In this document: piece after piece, positions 50,264-58,924 of the stretch
Layout: the number at the start of each line of letters is the position of its first letter
Position numbering within the stretch: position 1 is the first letter of the stretch
Origin: Acidobacteriaceae bacterium
Lineage (GTDB): Bacteria; Acidobacteriota; Terriglobia; Terriglobales; Acidobacteriaceae
DNA: 64,000 bases
Direction of reading: 5' to 3'
Assembly: GCA_003134995.1 (NCBI GenBank)
Contig: PLDC01000022.1
Span: 124,001 to 188,000 of the forward strand
Position numbers and translations under genes: made by a program
Notes under the pieces: generated by a model
Told to the model about the DNA's origin: nothing
Seen by the model: the letters and a program-made list of their open reading frames with translations, nothing else
Database searches by the model: none

Positions 50264-52951
50264 TTACATGTGATAACCACCGTTAACGTTCAACTCTTGC
50301 CCCGTGATGTAATCGGCATCGGCGGCGAGAAAACCGGCTGCCTTGGCGATCTCTTCCGTGGTAGCAAACCGCCCCAATGGAATTTTCAGCTTGATCTGCG
50401 CCGCGATCTCTTCGGGGATAGCATCGACCATCTCCGTGGCGGTGAAGCCAGGCGCAATCGCGTTGGCGGTGATATTGAACTTCGCCATTTCCAGCGCAAG
50501 GGTCTTGGTGAAGGCGATGATGCCGCCTTTGCTGGCCGAATAATTGGCCTGGCCGAAAGCGCCCATCTGCCCGACCACTGAACTGATGTTGATGATCCGG
50601 CCAAAGCGCTGGTTGATCATCGCCGGCAACGCTGCGCTGGTGCAGTAGAAGGTGCCGTTCAAGTTTACATTGATGACTTCTGCCCAGTCGTCCTCAGTCA
50701 TCTTACGCATCGAGCGGTCGCGCGTGATGCCGGCGTTGTTGACCAGAATGTCGAGGCGCTGCCATTTATCCAGCACTTCTTTCACGATGCGGCGGGATTC
50801 ACCTTTCACCGATACATCCCCCTGAACCAGAGTGCACTCCACACCGAGTTGCCGAATGTCGGTAGCGGTGATTTCAGCATGCGTGGTATCGGACCTGTAA
50901 TTGAGCGCGATGTTCGCGCCGCGCCGCGCGAGCTCAAGAGCAATCCCGCGTCCAATGCCGCGGCCTGCGCCGGTGACCAGCGCGACCTTGCCCTTTAGTG
51001 AACCTGTTCCGTTATGCCCGTTGCCGTTTCCGTTGCTTCCAATGTTTTCCATAGATTTATTCCTCTCCTGAACGTTGCACTGCACCACTGCCGGATCTAC
51101 TCGCATCACCACGTAACCGCCCACTGCTCCCGCACCAAAGCCGGGCGCGAACACCCGCATGGGCCGGTCGATTCGTCCCTCGCGTACCGCGTCATGAATG
51201 GCGAGGAGGATACTCGCGGAGGAAGTGTTCCCCACGCGCTCAATGTTGAAATAAAGATGGTCGGCGGCGACGCCGGCCGCCGTGGCCAGATCGAGAACCA
51301 TGTTCTTGTTCGCCTGATGCGGGACGACGAGATCGATCGAGTCCATCAGCGTGCCCGCTCCACCGTCGGGATGCGGAAGAGTTTTCAGTTCTTTGATCAT
51401 CTGCACCAAGTAGCGCTTCGCCAGAATCTTCACTTCAGGCCCGTACACGGTGATGTTGTTATCGAACTCCGGATTCGGCCAGATGATGGAATTCACCTCG
51501 GACCACGGGCCGCTGGCATAGGTCTGAAAGACTTCGATGTCAGACGCCTCGCCTGCAGGCGCAGGGCCTATCACCATTGCCGTGGCACCGTCGCCGAAGA
51601 TCATCCGCGAGGTTCTCACGGTCCCAATCTTGTCCGAGAACTTTTCCGCGCACACAACAATGACTGGACGCTTTACCTCTTGCAGCAGGCGCACTGCCTC
51701 AGCGAGGCCGTAAGACAGTCCCGCGCACGCCGCTACGATGTCGCAGGAATTATGCGTCTGGCGCAGCCCCAACTCTCCCGACAACCAGGTTGCAATCGAT
51801 GGAATCAGCGTGGTGCTGGTGCAACTGCAGAAAAGCACCGCCCCGATTTCCGAGGGCTTGCGCCCTGATTTGGTCAACGCTGCCCTCACTGCCAGCAGAG
51901 ACATATCCTCAAGACTCAACTCGCTGTAGCAGCGCGATTCGATTCCCGTCTTTCCGGAAATATCCTCCTCAGTCATACGCGACCAGCAGTAAGCGTGGTT
52001 GCTGATGAGGTCTTTATTCGTGCACACTACTTCACCCTCGTAGACGGCAATCGCCTCGATCTTGGGCAGAACCGCGAAGCTGTCGCGCACGATCACCGGC
52101 GGATACGGCTTTTCAGGCTCGCTCAACGCCAAAGTCTCTGGGCGGGAAGGCTTCGGCCGATGTATCGCGTGTCCATTGCGTTTCACGCGCCGCAGGAAAT
52201 CGAGCACATCGCTGTTGCGCGGGTAATAAGCAATGACGTAGTCGTCGTCTTGCAACTTGCCCACCTCGATGCTGGCGCTCGTCGCCGGATCCCACCTGTA
52301 CTGGTTGTGAAGAATCATGCTCTGCCGCATCAGGGCTTCGAGTTCGGGCACCGGATGCACACTGTCGATTACGTCATCGTAGTCATAGCCGGGAAAATCG
52401 CGATCGTAACTCAGAAGGCGATATGTGAGATTTGTAGGATCGGACAAAATCTCATCGACGGTTGGTTTTATGCCGCGAAATTCTCCTCCGGCCCCTTGCT
52501 TGTTTCGAAATACATCCAGCAACATGCGGAAATTTTTGTTTTCAGTCTCTTCATCCCACAATGCAGGCAGGCCAAGGTAGCCGGCTTCGATGGCCGCCGA
52601 CATCCCAGCCGCGTTACGCGGTTTGTAAACCGGCAGGAAGACGTCGTTGCGATGACGCGGCAAGTCTGCCCAGCGCGTCGGGTGTTTCTCATACATGGTG
52701 AGAACGTAGCGTTGGGTCCAGAACAGGCTCAGCGCCATATCGCGGCAGATTTCGTAGCGGTTCTTGTAATCCGCCGCTTGCACGCGCCCCACGATTTCCG
52801 TTTCCGTCGGAGCTTTCTCCCCGAAGTCTCGCCGGATGACGGCATTAAACTGGGCGAGCGTCTGAAACACGGAGAAATCCATCTCCGGAAAAAAGTTGCA
52901 GGGAAATACCATCCGGCCATAGCGATTTATCACGAACGGTTTGAGTAACAT
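50264..52951 (-). CDS. KAS III-like ketosynthase fused to acetoacetyl-CoA reductase
   Basis: An 895-residue fusion. Residues 1 to about 290 are an unrecognised domain (MDFSVFQTLAQFNAVIRRDF). Residues about 290-625 are a FabH-like ketosynthase with C409 (AACAGLS), H545 (VPHQANK) and N575 (VGNTSSAS), at spacing close to FabH. Residues 634-895 are a PhaB/FabG reductase: VALVTGAGRGIGRGIA, NNAGITRDRSMRKM, ISSVVGQMGAFGQANYSASK and NVNGGYHM. Likely reaction: acetyl-CoA plus malonyl-CoA to acetoacetyl-CoA, then NADPH reduction to (R)-3-hydroxybutyryl-CoA. AAGGA lies before the ATG. The reductase keeps its own ribosome site and ATG (51052). Confidence 0.88.
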   Translation of the reverse strand: MLLKPFVINRYGRMVFPCNFFPEMDFSVFQTLAQFNAVIRRDFGEKAPTETEIVGRVQAADYKNRYEICRDMALSLFWTQRYVLTMYEKHPTRWADLPRHRNDVFLPVYKPRNAAGMSAAIEAGYLGLPALWDEETENKNFRMLLDVFRNKQGAGGEFRGIKPTVDEILSDPTNLTYRLLSYDRDFPGYDYDDVIDSVHPVPELEALMRQSMILHNQYRWDPATSASIEVGKLQDDDYVIAYYPRNSDVLDFLRRVKRNGHAIHRPKPSRPETLALSEPEKPYPPVIVRDSFAVLPKIEAIAVYEGEVVCTNKDLISNHAYCWSRMTEEDISGKTGIESRCYSELSLEDMSLLAVRAALTKSGRKPSEIGAVLFCSCTSTTLIPSIATWLSGELGLRQTHNSCDIVAACAGLSYGLAEAVRLLQEVKRPVIVVCAEKFSDKIGTVRTSRMIFGDGATAMVIGPAPAGEASDIEVFQTYASGPWSEVNSIIWPNPEFDNNITVYGPEVKILAKRYLVQMIKELKTLPHPDGGAGTLMDSIDLVVPHQANKNMVLDLATAAGVAADHLYFNIERVGNTSSASILLAIHDAVREGRIDRPMRVFAPGFGAGAVGGYVVMRVDPAVVQCNVQERNKSMENIGSNGNGNGHNGTGSLKGKVALVTGAGRGIGRGIALELARRGANIALNYRSDTTHAEITATDIRQLGVECTLVQGDVSVKGESRRIVKEVLDKWQRLDILVNNAGITRDRSMRKMTEDDWAEVINVNLNGTFYCTSAALPAMINQRFGRIINISSVVGQMGAFGQANYSASKGGIIAFTKTLALEMAKFNITANAIAPGFTATEMVDAIPEEIAAQIKLKIPLGRFATTEEIAKAAGFLAADADYITGQELNVNGGYHM
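51050..51069 (-). promoter_or_regulatory. Internal ribosome-binding site and ATG within the fusion
   Basis: On the minus strand AGGAGAGGA is followed by 8 nt and ATG (51052), the exact start expected for a free-standing PhaB (MENIGSNGNG). The frame runs through with no stop (VQERNKSMENIG), so both the fusion and a separate 262-residue reductase could be made. Confidence 0.7.
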
Positions 52952-52981
52952 AAGCTTGTCCTTTACAACTGCGCCGATCCG

Positions 52982-53371
52982 CTATTCGAATTCGACCAGT
53001 ATCTGGTTGAGTTTGACCGCTTCTCCGGCCGCCACTTTCACAGATTTCACCTTGCCCGCAATCGGCGCCGTCACGCTGGTTTCCATCTTCATGGCTTCCA
53101 GAATCACGAGCAAAGCATCCAACTGCAGTTCATCTCCAGCCTTCACGCAGACGCGCACGACGATTCCAGCCACCGGACTCCGGCACACTCTCGATTCATC
53201 ACCATCCACGTCTGAAGGAGAGTGTGGTCGAGGCGCAGTGGGAACTCGCGTGGACTGAATAGTCGCCGCTCCCGCCGGAAGATGGCCGGGTACTCCGAGC
53301 TGATCTTCTCCACCTTCGACATCGACCTCAACTTCATAAGCCTTTCCGCCGATTACAATTTGCACTTTCAC
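52982..53371 (-). CDS. Biotin carboxyl carrier subunit
   Basis: A 129-residue biotin carrier of an acyl-CoA carboxylase or decarboxylase. The biotin lysine is K95 in EAMKMET, 35 residues from the C-terminus as is usual. The N-terminus (MKVQIVIGGKAYEVEVDVEG) is the short beta segment seen in carriers of the MmdC/PccA type, then a Pro-rich linker and the biotinyl barrel (CRSPVAGIVVRVCVKAGD to VKLNQILVEFE). GTG start with AGGAG; it overlaps the previous stop by 4 nt (GTGA). Confidence 0.93.
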   Translation of the reverse strand: MKVQIVIGGKAYEVEVDVEGGEDQLGVPGHLPAGAATIQSTRVPTAPRPHSPSDVDGDESRVCRSPVAGIVVRVCVKAGDELQLDALLVILEAMKMETSVTAPIAGKVKSVKVAAGEAVKLNQILVEFE

Positions 53372-53763
53372 GGCCGGCTCCTCTGAGAGAAGTCGTGGGA
53401 AGCCTGCACGATGGCGCGCCCGCGCTGTGCCCAGGGGTTCGCGATTGCGTCCGGTGCCGGCAGGATTTTTACCGAGCGAATCTGCACTTTTCTGCCGAGC
53501 AAGGCTGCGACGGTTTCTGCAATCGTCGCCAAGGTCTCGGGCGTGATCTCATCGGCCGCCTGCGCCTCTGTCGCTGATAGAGCTGCGGGAACAGCCGGCG
53601 CATCGACCTCGTGCTCGAGAACCGCGACTCTTGCAGCAAGCGAATCTACCTGCCGTTGAAACTCGAGGCGAAATTCCGCGGACATGCGCTTGAGCGTGCG
53701 CCGTAAGCCCACGAACACCGCCAGGCATGCGACGATAACGATCGCTGTAGTAAGCAAGTACAT
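53368..53763 (-). CDS. OadG/MmdD-like small membrane subunit
   Basis: 131 residues. One N-terminal membrane segment (YLLTTAIVIVACLAVFVGL) is followed by a coiled coil (FQRQVDSLAARVAVLEHEVD) and a C-terminal block ITPETLATIAETVAALLGRK, then PWAQRGRAIVQASHDF. That block (xSPExxAxIxAAVAxxLG...WxxxGR) is typical of gamma/delta subunits of sodium-pump decarboxylases and of some acyl-CoA carboxylases. It likely ties the carboxyltransferase to the carrier and membrane. It overlaps the biotin-carrier gene by 4 nt. Confidence 0.75.
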   Translation of the reverse strand: MYLLTTAIVIVACLAVFVGLRRTLKRMSAEFRLEFQRQVDSLAARVAVLEHEVDAPAVPAALSATEAQAADEITPETLATIAETVAALLGRKVQIRSVKILPAPDAIANPWAQRGRAIVQASHDFSQRSRP

Positions 53764-53779
53764 AATGTCAACCCGCTTC

Positions 53780-55375
53780 CTAAAGCGGAATCAAGCCGTG
53801 CTTCTTCGGTGGACGAAGTTCTCGTTTCGAACTCACGGCGGCCAGAGCCTGCGCCAGATATTTCGTGGTCTCGGCAGGCTCGATCACGTCGTCTACAAGG
53901 CGCCGCCCGGCCGACACATATGGATTCGCAAAGGTGCTGCGGTAAAGCTCAATGAGTTCTTTGCGGCGCTCTACTTGGTTTTCCGCGGCGTCGATCTCAT
54001 GGCGGAAGACGATTTCCGCGGCGCCTTCGGCGCCCATCACCGCGATCTCCGCTGTCGGCCAAGCCACTACGCGATCGGCTCCCAACTCTTTGCTGCACAT
54101 CGCGATGTATGCGCCGCCGTAGGCCTTGCGCAGGATGATCGTTATTTTTGGGACCGTCGCAGCCGAGTAGGCGAAGAGCATCTTCGCGCCGTGTCGAATA
54201 ATGCCCCCGTATTCTTGCTCGATGCCCGGCAGAAACCCCGGCGTATCCACAAACGTAACCAGAGGCGTATTGAAAGCGTTGCAGAAGCGTACGAACCGGG
54301 CCACTTTATCCGACGCATCAATATCGAGAACGCCCGCCAGCACGTTTGGCTGGTTGGCCACGATGCCGACGGAGCGCCCCTGGATACGGCCGAAGCCAAT
54401 GACCACATTCGCGGCAAAACCCGGCTGGATCTCGAAAAAGTCCTGATAATCGAGCACGCGCGAAATCACTGTACGCACGTCATAGGCGACTTTCGCGTCT
54501 ACCGGAACCAAATGATTGAGTGCAGGGTCACTCTCTCGTGGGAGGTTGTAAGGCAACCGGGGGGCTTCCTCCAGATTGTTCGACGGCAAAAAACTCAACA
54601 GGCGACGGCATAGATCCAACGCTCCAGCATCGTCTTCCGCGATCAGGTGGACTACGCCCGAGCGGTTCATTTGCGCCGCGGGCCCACCCAACTGTTCGGA
54701 AGTCACCACCTCGCCCGTCACCTGCTTGATGACCGAGGGCCCGGTGATGAACATCCGCCCTTTCTTGGTCTGAATAATGAAATCCGTCAGCGCTGGGCTG
54801 TACGCCGCGCCACCCGCGCAAGGGCCGCAGATAATCGAAATTTGCGGAACCAAGCCCGACAGCAAAGTGTTGTTGTAAAAAACAGTCGCGTACCCGGCCA
54901 GGCTGTCGATTCCTTCCTGCACTCGCGCCCCGCCGGAATCATTAATGAAGACGAACGGGCTGCCGGTCTTCAGCGAAAGCTGCATCATCTCTGTGATCTT
55001 GGCGCAGTGCACTTCTCCAGCCGCGCCGCCGGCCACGGTAAAGTCCTGGCTGGCCAAATGAACCAGGCGGCCATCCACCGTTGCACACCCTGTGACCACT
55101 CCATCCGCGGGCAAATCTTTATCCGCCATGCCGAAGTAAGTGGAACGATGCTTGGCGAAAGCACCAATCTCCTGGAAGCTTTCCGGGTCAACGAGCTTCT
55201 CCACGCGCTCGCGAGCCGTGAGCAGGCCGGCCGCGTGATGCTTTTCGATCCGCTGCTTGCCCCCACCTAACTCGATCTTCGCGCGCTTGCGACGCAGCTC
55301 GGCGATCTTGCCGTCCATCGTCGTTTTTTCCGCAACCAGTTTGAGTTCGGGGGTTTCGATCGCGTTCGCAGCCAT
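53780..55375 (-). CDS. Acyl-CoA carboxylase/decarboxylase carboxyltransferase subunit
   Basis: A 531-residue carboxyltransferase of the PccB/MmdA family. Crotonase-fold halves carry GGGKQRIEKHHAAGLLTARER, SGGARVQEGIDSLAGY, ICGPCAGGAAYSPAL, TGPSVIKQVTGE and RKAYGGAYIAMCSKELGAD. It moves CO2 between biotin and acetyl-, propionyl- or related CoA; the substrate is not evident. GGAG lies 6 nt before ATG 55375. First gene of a five-gene operon. No biotin carboxylase gene is in the window. Confidence 0.92.
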   Translation of the reverse strand: MAANAIETPELKLVAEKTTMDGKIAELRRKRAKIELGGGKQRIEKHHAAGLLTARERVEKLVDPESFQEIGAFAKHRSTYFGMADKDLPADGVVTGCATVDGRLVHLASQDFTVAGGAAGEVHCAKITEMMQLSLKTGSPFVFINDSGGARVQEGIDSLAGYATVFYNNTLLSGLVPQISIICGPCAGGAAYSPALTDFIIQTKKGRMFITGPSVIKQVTGEVVTSEQLGGPAAQMNRSGVVHLIAEDDAGALDLCRRLLSFLPSNNLEEAPRLPYNLPRESDPALNHLVPVDAKVAYDVRTVISRVLDYQDFFEIQPGFAANVVIGFGRIQGRSVGIVANQPNVLAGVLDIDASDKVARFVRFCNAFNTPLVTFVDTPGFLPGIEQEYGGIIRHGAKMLFAYSAATVPKITIILRKAYGGAYIAMCSKELGADRVVAWPTAEIAVMGAEGAAEIVFRHEIDAAENQVERRKELIELYRSTFANPYVSAGRRLVDDVIEPAETTKYLAQALAAVSSKRELRPPKKHGLIPL

Positions 55376-55454
55376 GAAAATCTCCTGTAAATGTCGGGGT
55401 CTCGCTGTGACAAGATCCAACGATGATTTAGTTCTGCCCAATGAGACGACTCTC

Positions 55455-55497
55455 ATTATGGGCGAGGGCGGAATCGGCCACTGTGATGCTTGTCACA
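55455..55497 (-). promoter_or_regulatory. Class II Crp-type promoter of the carboxylase/KAS-PhaB operon
   Basis: TGTGA-TGCTTG-TCACA (55482-55497) is an exact Crp consensus. On the minus strand CATAAT (55460-55455) is a good -10 that predicts a start at 55448, so the site is centred at exactly -41.5, the class II activator position. A second dyad, TGTCACA-N6-TGTGACA (55491-55510), overlaps it on the upstream side. Confidence 0.75.
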
Positions 55498-55510
55498 TCC
55501 GTTTGTGACA

Positions 55511-55846
55511 CAGCGCGATTCGAAGAGTTTCTCGTCTGAAAGTTGGCTCGAGAGTGGGTTTACGTGTCCCTGGCGGCGGGCCACAAATTTGTCGGCAAGA
55601 ACACGCGAGCCGTTCAACGCGTTGCTTCTCGCGCGGACATGAATGGGAGCGATCGACTTGAACAGTCGCTCGATTCATCCGAATCTCGCAAGTGCGGCTG
55701 GTGGAATAGCGCGCCGTCGGGAGTTCCGCACTCACTTCGACGACTTCTAGCTTAGATGCGGATTGTGTCAGCTCGGGGAAGAAAATTCCTCTCGGTGTGT
55801 CCTGGAGGACCCCTGAGTCGACGTCTGTCTCCAATCCGTGCGGGTT
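55511..55846. other. Gene-free gap upstream of the operon
   Basis: No credible gene in about 335 nt; frames seen here have no family pattern or ribosome site. It separates the operon promoter from the end of the Crp/Fnr gene, which is on the same strand. Confidence 0.5.
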
Positions 55847-56563
55847 CTACGCTGTGATCAGGGATGCCAGAGCGACGCGATTGGGAATCACCAATGTCGA
55901 ACCGCTCTGCTGGATGATCCGTTGCTTCTTGAAACCCGCGAACAGACGGCTGACCGTCTCTCGCGAAGTGCCGATCATCTGCCCGATCTCTTCATGAGTG
56001 AGGGCCATCTTCACCTGGGTTGGATTTTTTGCTGCAGCGTTCTGGTCGAGCCATCCCATGAGCAAGCGAGCAAGTTTTTCGCTGGCGGAGTCAGAGAGGA
56101 TGAGGTCACGGATTTCGCGGCAAGTCGAAGCATAGTCCGCGCTAATGTGCTGCGTTACCCACAGCGCCAGCTCGCCGTTCATTCGCATCAGGCGCAGCAA
56201 ATCGCATTGTCGCAGGAAGCTGATCTCGCTCGGCTCCTGAGTCTCGGCTGTGGCTTCGTACGAGCGCCCGGAAACTACAGCGGCGACTCCTAACGGATCA
56301 CCGGCCTCGACCATTCGCAAAATGAGCGTCTTGCCGTCGCTGCCACAAATGGAGAGCTTTACTCGCCCTCGCCGCACGATGAACACTCCCCGCGGAGCCT
56401 GCCCCTCGGCGAACAGCACTGCGCCCGTGGGGTAAGTCGTGGTAATCGCTTCTTTCTCCAAAGCGTCGGCTACAACTGCTGGAAGATCGCCAAATGGAAG
56501 TTCGCCAAAGGATTTGTTGGCTGCGGGCTTCCGGACGTCGTTGCCTACGATGTGTGTGGCCAT
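55847..56563 (-). CDS. Crp/Fnr-family transcriptional regulator
   Basis: 238 residues. An N-terminal cyclic-nucleotide-type beta-roll (YPTGAVLFAEGQAPRGVFIVRRGRVKLSI cut short, then VEAGDPLGVAAVVSG) is followed by a long dimer helix and a winged HTH (LTHEEIGQMIGTSRETVSRLFAGFKKQ). The recognition helix SRETVSR has the R-E-R pattern of E. coli Crp (SRETVGR), which reads TGTGA-N6-TCACA. There is no FNR-type Cys cluster, so it is unlikely to hold 4Fe-4S; the ligand is unknown. AGG precedes the ATG. Best candidate to bind the Crp-type sites in this window. Confidence 0.92.
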   Translation of the reverse strand: MATHIVGNDVRKPAANKSFGELPFGDLPAVVADALEKEAITTTYPTGAVLFAEGQAPRGVFIVRRGRVKLSICGSDGKTLILRMVEAGDPLGVAAVVSGRSYEATAETQEPSEISFLRQCDLLRLMRMNGELALWVTQHISADYASTCREIRDLILSDSASEKLARLLMGWLDQNAAAKNPTQVKMALTHEEIGQMIGTSRETVSRLFAGFKKQRIIQQSGSTLVIPNRVALASLITA

Positions 56564-56750
56564 GTTGTGCCTCCGCTTTCAGCCTCTACTAGGGCAACTC
56601 CATAACCATTACTTTTCGGTCTTTATGAAAGTCGGCAAAATACTTCTAAGTATCACAAACCAAATCTCTTAAACTGATTTGGGTGGGGATGGGGGAATTG
56701 CCGCTCAATTTCGGGAAGCGCCAAACTGCGTGCTTTCCCACACCCCCTTG

Positions 56751-56766
56751 TGTGATCCCCATCACC
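56751..56766. promoter_or_regulatory. Crp-type site upstream of the Crp/Fnr gene
   Basis: TGTGA-TCCCCA-TCACC matches the consensus in 9 of 10 bases. It lies 188 nt upstream of the regulator's ATG. No convincing -10 was found at -41.5 or -61.5, so autoregulation is only a possibility. The rest of the 56564-56817 gap has no gene. Confidence 0.45.
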
Positions 56767-56817
56767 AGTTGGCGGGTCGCAGGGCACTGACCTTGGGTCG
56801 CTAAAGGGACGATTCCT

Positions 56818-58812
56818 TCATCCCAGTGTCGTGTGGATGATGTTCAAGAGGGCGGTCCGGCTAAAGGGCTTTTCCAACAGAGTCACGCCGGGTTTCAACA
56901 CTTCGCGATTCGCCATCAGTTCGCCCGTGTAGCCTGACATGTACACAACTTTCAGAGTGGGGTGAGATGCAGCCAGGCGCTCGGCCAACTCCGGACCGCT
57001 CATGTGCCGCATCACCACATCGGTCACCAACAAATCAATCGGTCCGGGATGAGACTCGATCGCCGCCAGCGCGGTCTTCCCATCGTCCGCCTCAACTACA
57101 GCGTATCCATGCTCCTCAAGAAGTTTGCGAGTCAAGCCACGCATGATCTCGTCGTCCTCCACCAGCAGAATCGTAGTCCCCTGCCGTTTCGGACTCACCG
57201 TCTCCTCTTCGGCATTGGCTGCGATGCCGATCTTGTGCTCGGCGCTGGGAAGATAGATCTTAAATGTCGTCCCCTGCCCAAGTTCGCTGTAAACCATAAT
57301 GTGTCCCGAGCTCTGCTTGACGATGCCATACACCGTGGCCAGACCCAATCCAGTTCCCTTGCCCGCCTGCTTGGTGGTGAAGAAAGGCTCGAAGATTCGC
57401 GATACTGTAGCTTCGTCCATGCCGGTGCCCGTGTCGCTGACCGCAAGCATGACGTATTTTCCCGGCGTCATCGCTTGCTGCTGCTCGGCAAAAGTCTCAT
57501 CAAGCTTTACCGCGCTGGTTTCGAGAATGAACTTACCTCCGCGAGGCATGGCATCACGCGCATTCACCGCGAGATTCACCACGATCTGGTCGAGCTGGCC
57601 AGGGTCGGCCTCGACCACCGCCGAGGCTGACCTGGGCACAATGAGAATCTCAACATCGTCTCCCAGCAGCGGGCGCAGCAGCTTGCTGATCTCCCTCAAC
57701 CGCTCATTCAGATCGAGAATGCGAGGCTGAATCGCCGACGTCCGGCTAAAGGCAAGCATCTGCTTCGTCAGCGAAGTGCCGCGCTCGATCGCCTTCCTGA
57801 TGTTCTCGATATAGATCGATGGTTCGGCGGCGGAATCGATGCGGTCGCGCAAGAATTCCGCACATGCGTTGATGATCCCAAGGATGTTGTTGAAATCGTG
57901 CGCCACTCCACCCGCCAGCCGCCCGATCGCTTCCATCTTCTGAGCCTGCCGCAACTGGCCCTCAGCGCGTTTCTGACCGGTGATGTCGCGCGCGATCACT
58001 GACGCTCCCGTGATCTCATCGGCGGCATTGCGCAAGGGAGATACGGAAATAGAAACATCCAGCCGACTCCCATCTTTGGCTACTCGCACCGCTTCGTAAT
58101 GCTCGATGCTTTCGCCTCCCGCGATTTTTTCGAGAATCTTCGGGACTTCGTCCGGACGATCACCCGGCGTCAACATCGAGATGTGCTTTCCGATCGCCTC
58201 TTTGGGCGCGTACCCATAGATGCGCTCGGCTCCTTTATTCCAACTCGTAATAAAGCCGTTCAAGTCTTTGCTAAGAATCGCGTCGTCGGAAGAATCAATA
58301 ATCAAGGCCAGCCTGGAGCGATATTCTCCAAGCTGCTCGGCCGATCTGCGATGCAGCTCTTCATTCGCCCGGCGCAGCTCTTCTTCGATTCTCTTGCGAT
58401 CGCCGATGTCGCGAATCGCACTCAACACCAACGCTCCTTTTCCCGTGGAGACGGGACTCAAGCTGATTTCGACGGGAAATTCCGAACCATTACGCCGTCT
58501 ACCATGGAGATCCAGTTCCGCTCCCATGCGCCGCGTCTTCGGAGCCTCCGCGAACTCCTCGCGATGATGATGATGCTGGCCACGATAGCGATCGGGAACA
58601 AGCATTTCGACTTTACGGCCAATCAATTCCTCGCGCTCATAGCCGAATAACTCTTGTGCCTGAGAGTTGACCTGAACAATAGTTCCATCGAGATCCACGG
58701 CTACGGTGGCATCCGGAAGAGTTTCCAGCAGGTCCGAAGAAAGAATGGCATCGGCCATAGCTTTGGCCGAAAGAGAGGTTGCGGGCTCACCGCGATCAAT
58801 AGAGGGTTGCAA
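56818..58812 (-). CDS. Hybrid PAS-PAS sensor histidine kinase
   Basis: A 664-residue cytosolic hybrid kinase with no membrane segment. Order: PAS1 (residues about 25-140, ETLPDATVAVDLDGTIVQVN), PAS2 (about 165-285, LIIDSSDDAILSKDLNGFIT), HisKA with GGVAHDFNNIL, HATPase (NLAVNARDAMPRGG, DTGTGMDEATVSRIFEPFF, GKGTGLGLATVYGI) and a C-terminal receiver (LLVEDDEIMRGL, DLLVTDVVM Asp, LLEKPFS). TTG start with GGAGC 6 nt upstream. The signal is unknown; PAS domains could sense redox or a ligand. Output partner not linked. Confidence 0.93.
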   Translation of the reverse strand: MQPSIDRGEPATSLSAKAMADAILSSDLLETLPDATVAVDLDGTIVQVNSQAQELFGYEREELIGRKVEMLVPDRYRGQHHHHREEFAEAPKTRRMGAELDLHGRRRNGSEFPVEISLSPVSTGKGALVLSAIRDIGDRKRIEEELRRANEELHRRSAEQLGEYRSRLALIIDSSDDAILSKDLNGFITSWNKGAERIYGYAPKEAIGKHISMLTPGDRPDEVPKILEKIAGGESIEHYEAVRVAKDGSRLDVSISVSPLRNAADEITGASVIARDITGQKRAEGQLRQAQKMEAIGRLAGGVAHDFNNILGIINACAEFLRDRIDSAAEPSIYIENIRKAIERGTSLTKQMLAFSRTSAIQPRILDLNERLREISKLLRPLLGDDVEILIVPRSASAVVEADPGQLDQIVVNLAVNARDAMPRGGKFILETSAVKLDETFAEQQQAMTPGKYVMLAVSDTGTGMDEATVSRIFEPFFTTKQAGKGTGLGLATVYGIVKQSSGHIMVYSELGQGTTFKIYLPSAEHKIGIAANAEEETVSPKRQGTTILLVEDDEIMRGLTRKLLEEHGYAVVEADDGKTALAAIESHPGPIDLLVTDVVMRHMSGPELAERLAASHPTLKVVYMSGYTGELMANREVLKPGVTLLEKPFSRTALLNIIHTTLG

Positions 58813-58924
58813 GGTGCAGCTCCAAGGTCAAACTCGCCGACACTAAAATCTAGTCCCAACCTGCTTTGACTGTAAAGCAAGCCCTCGAAATAGAGTAGAC
58901 TCGCTGTGCTAGGAAGAGGCGAGG

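Noticed and set aside
55493-55834. 113-codon frame between the operon promoter and the Crp/Fnr gene
   Set aside because: No ribosome site or family pattern, and it overlaps the Crp-type site.
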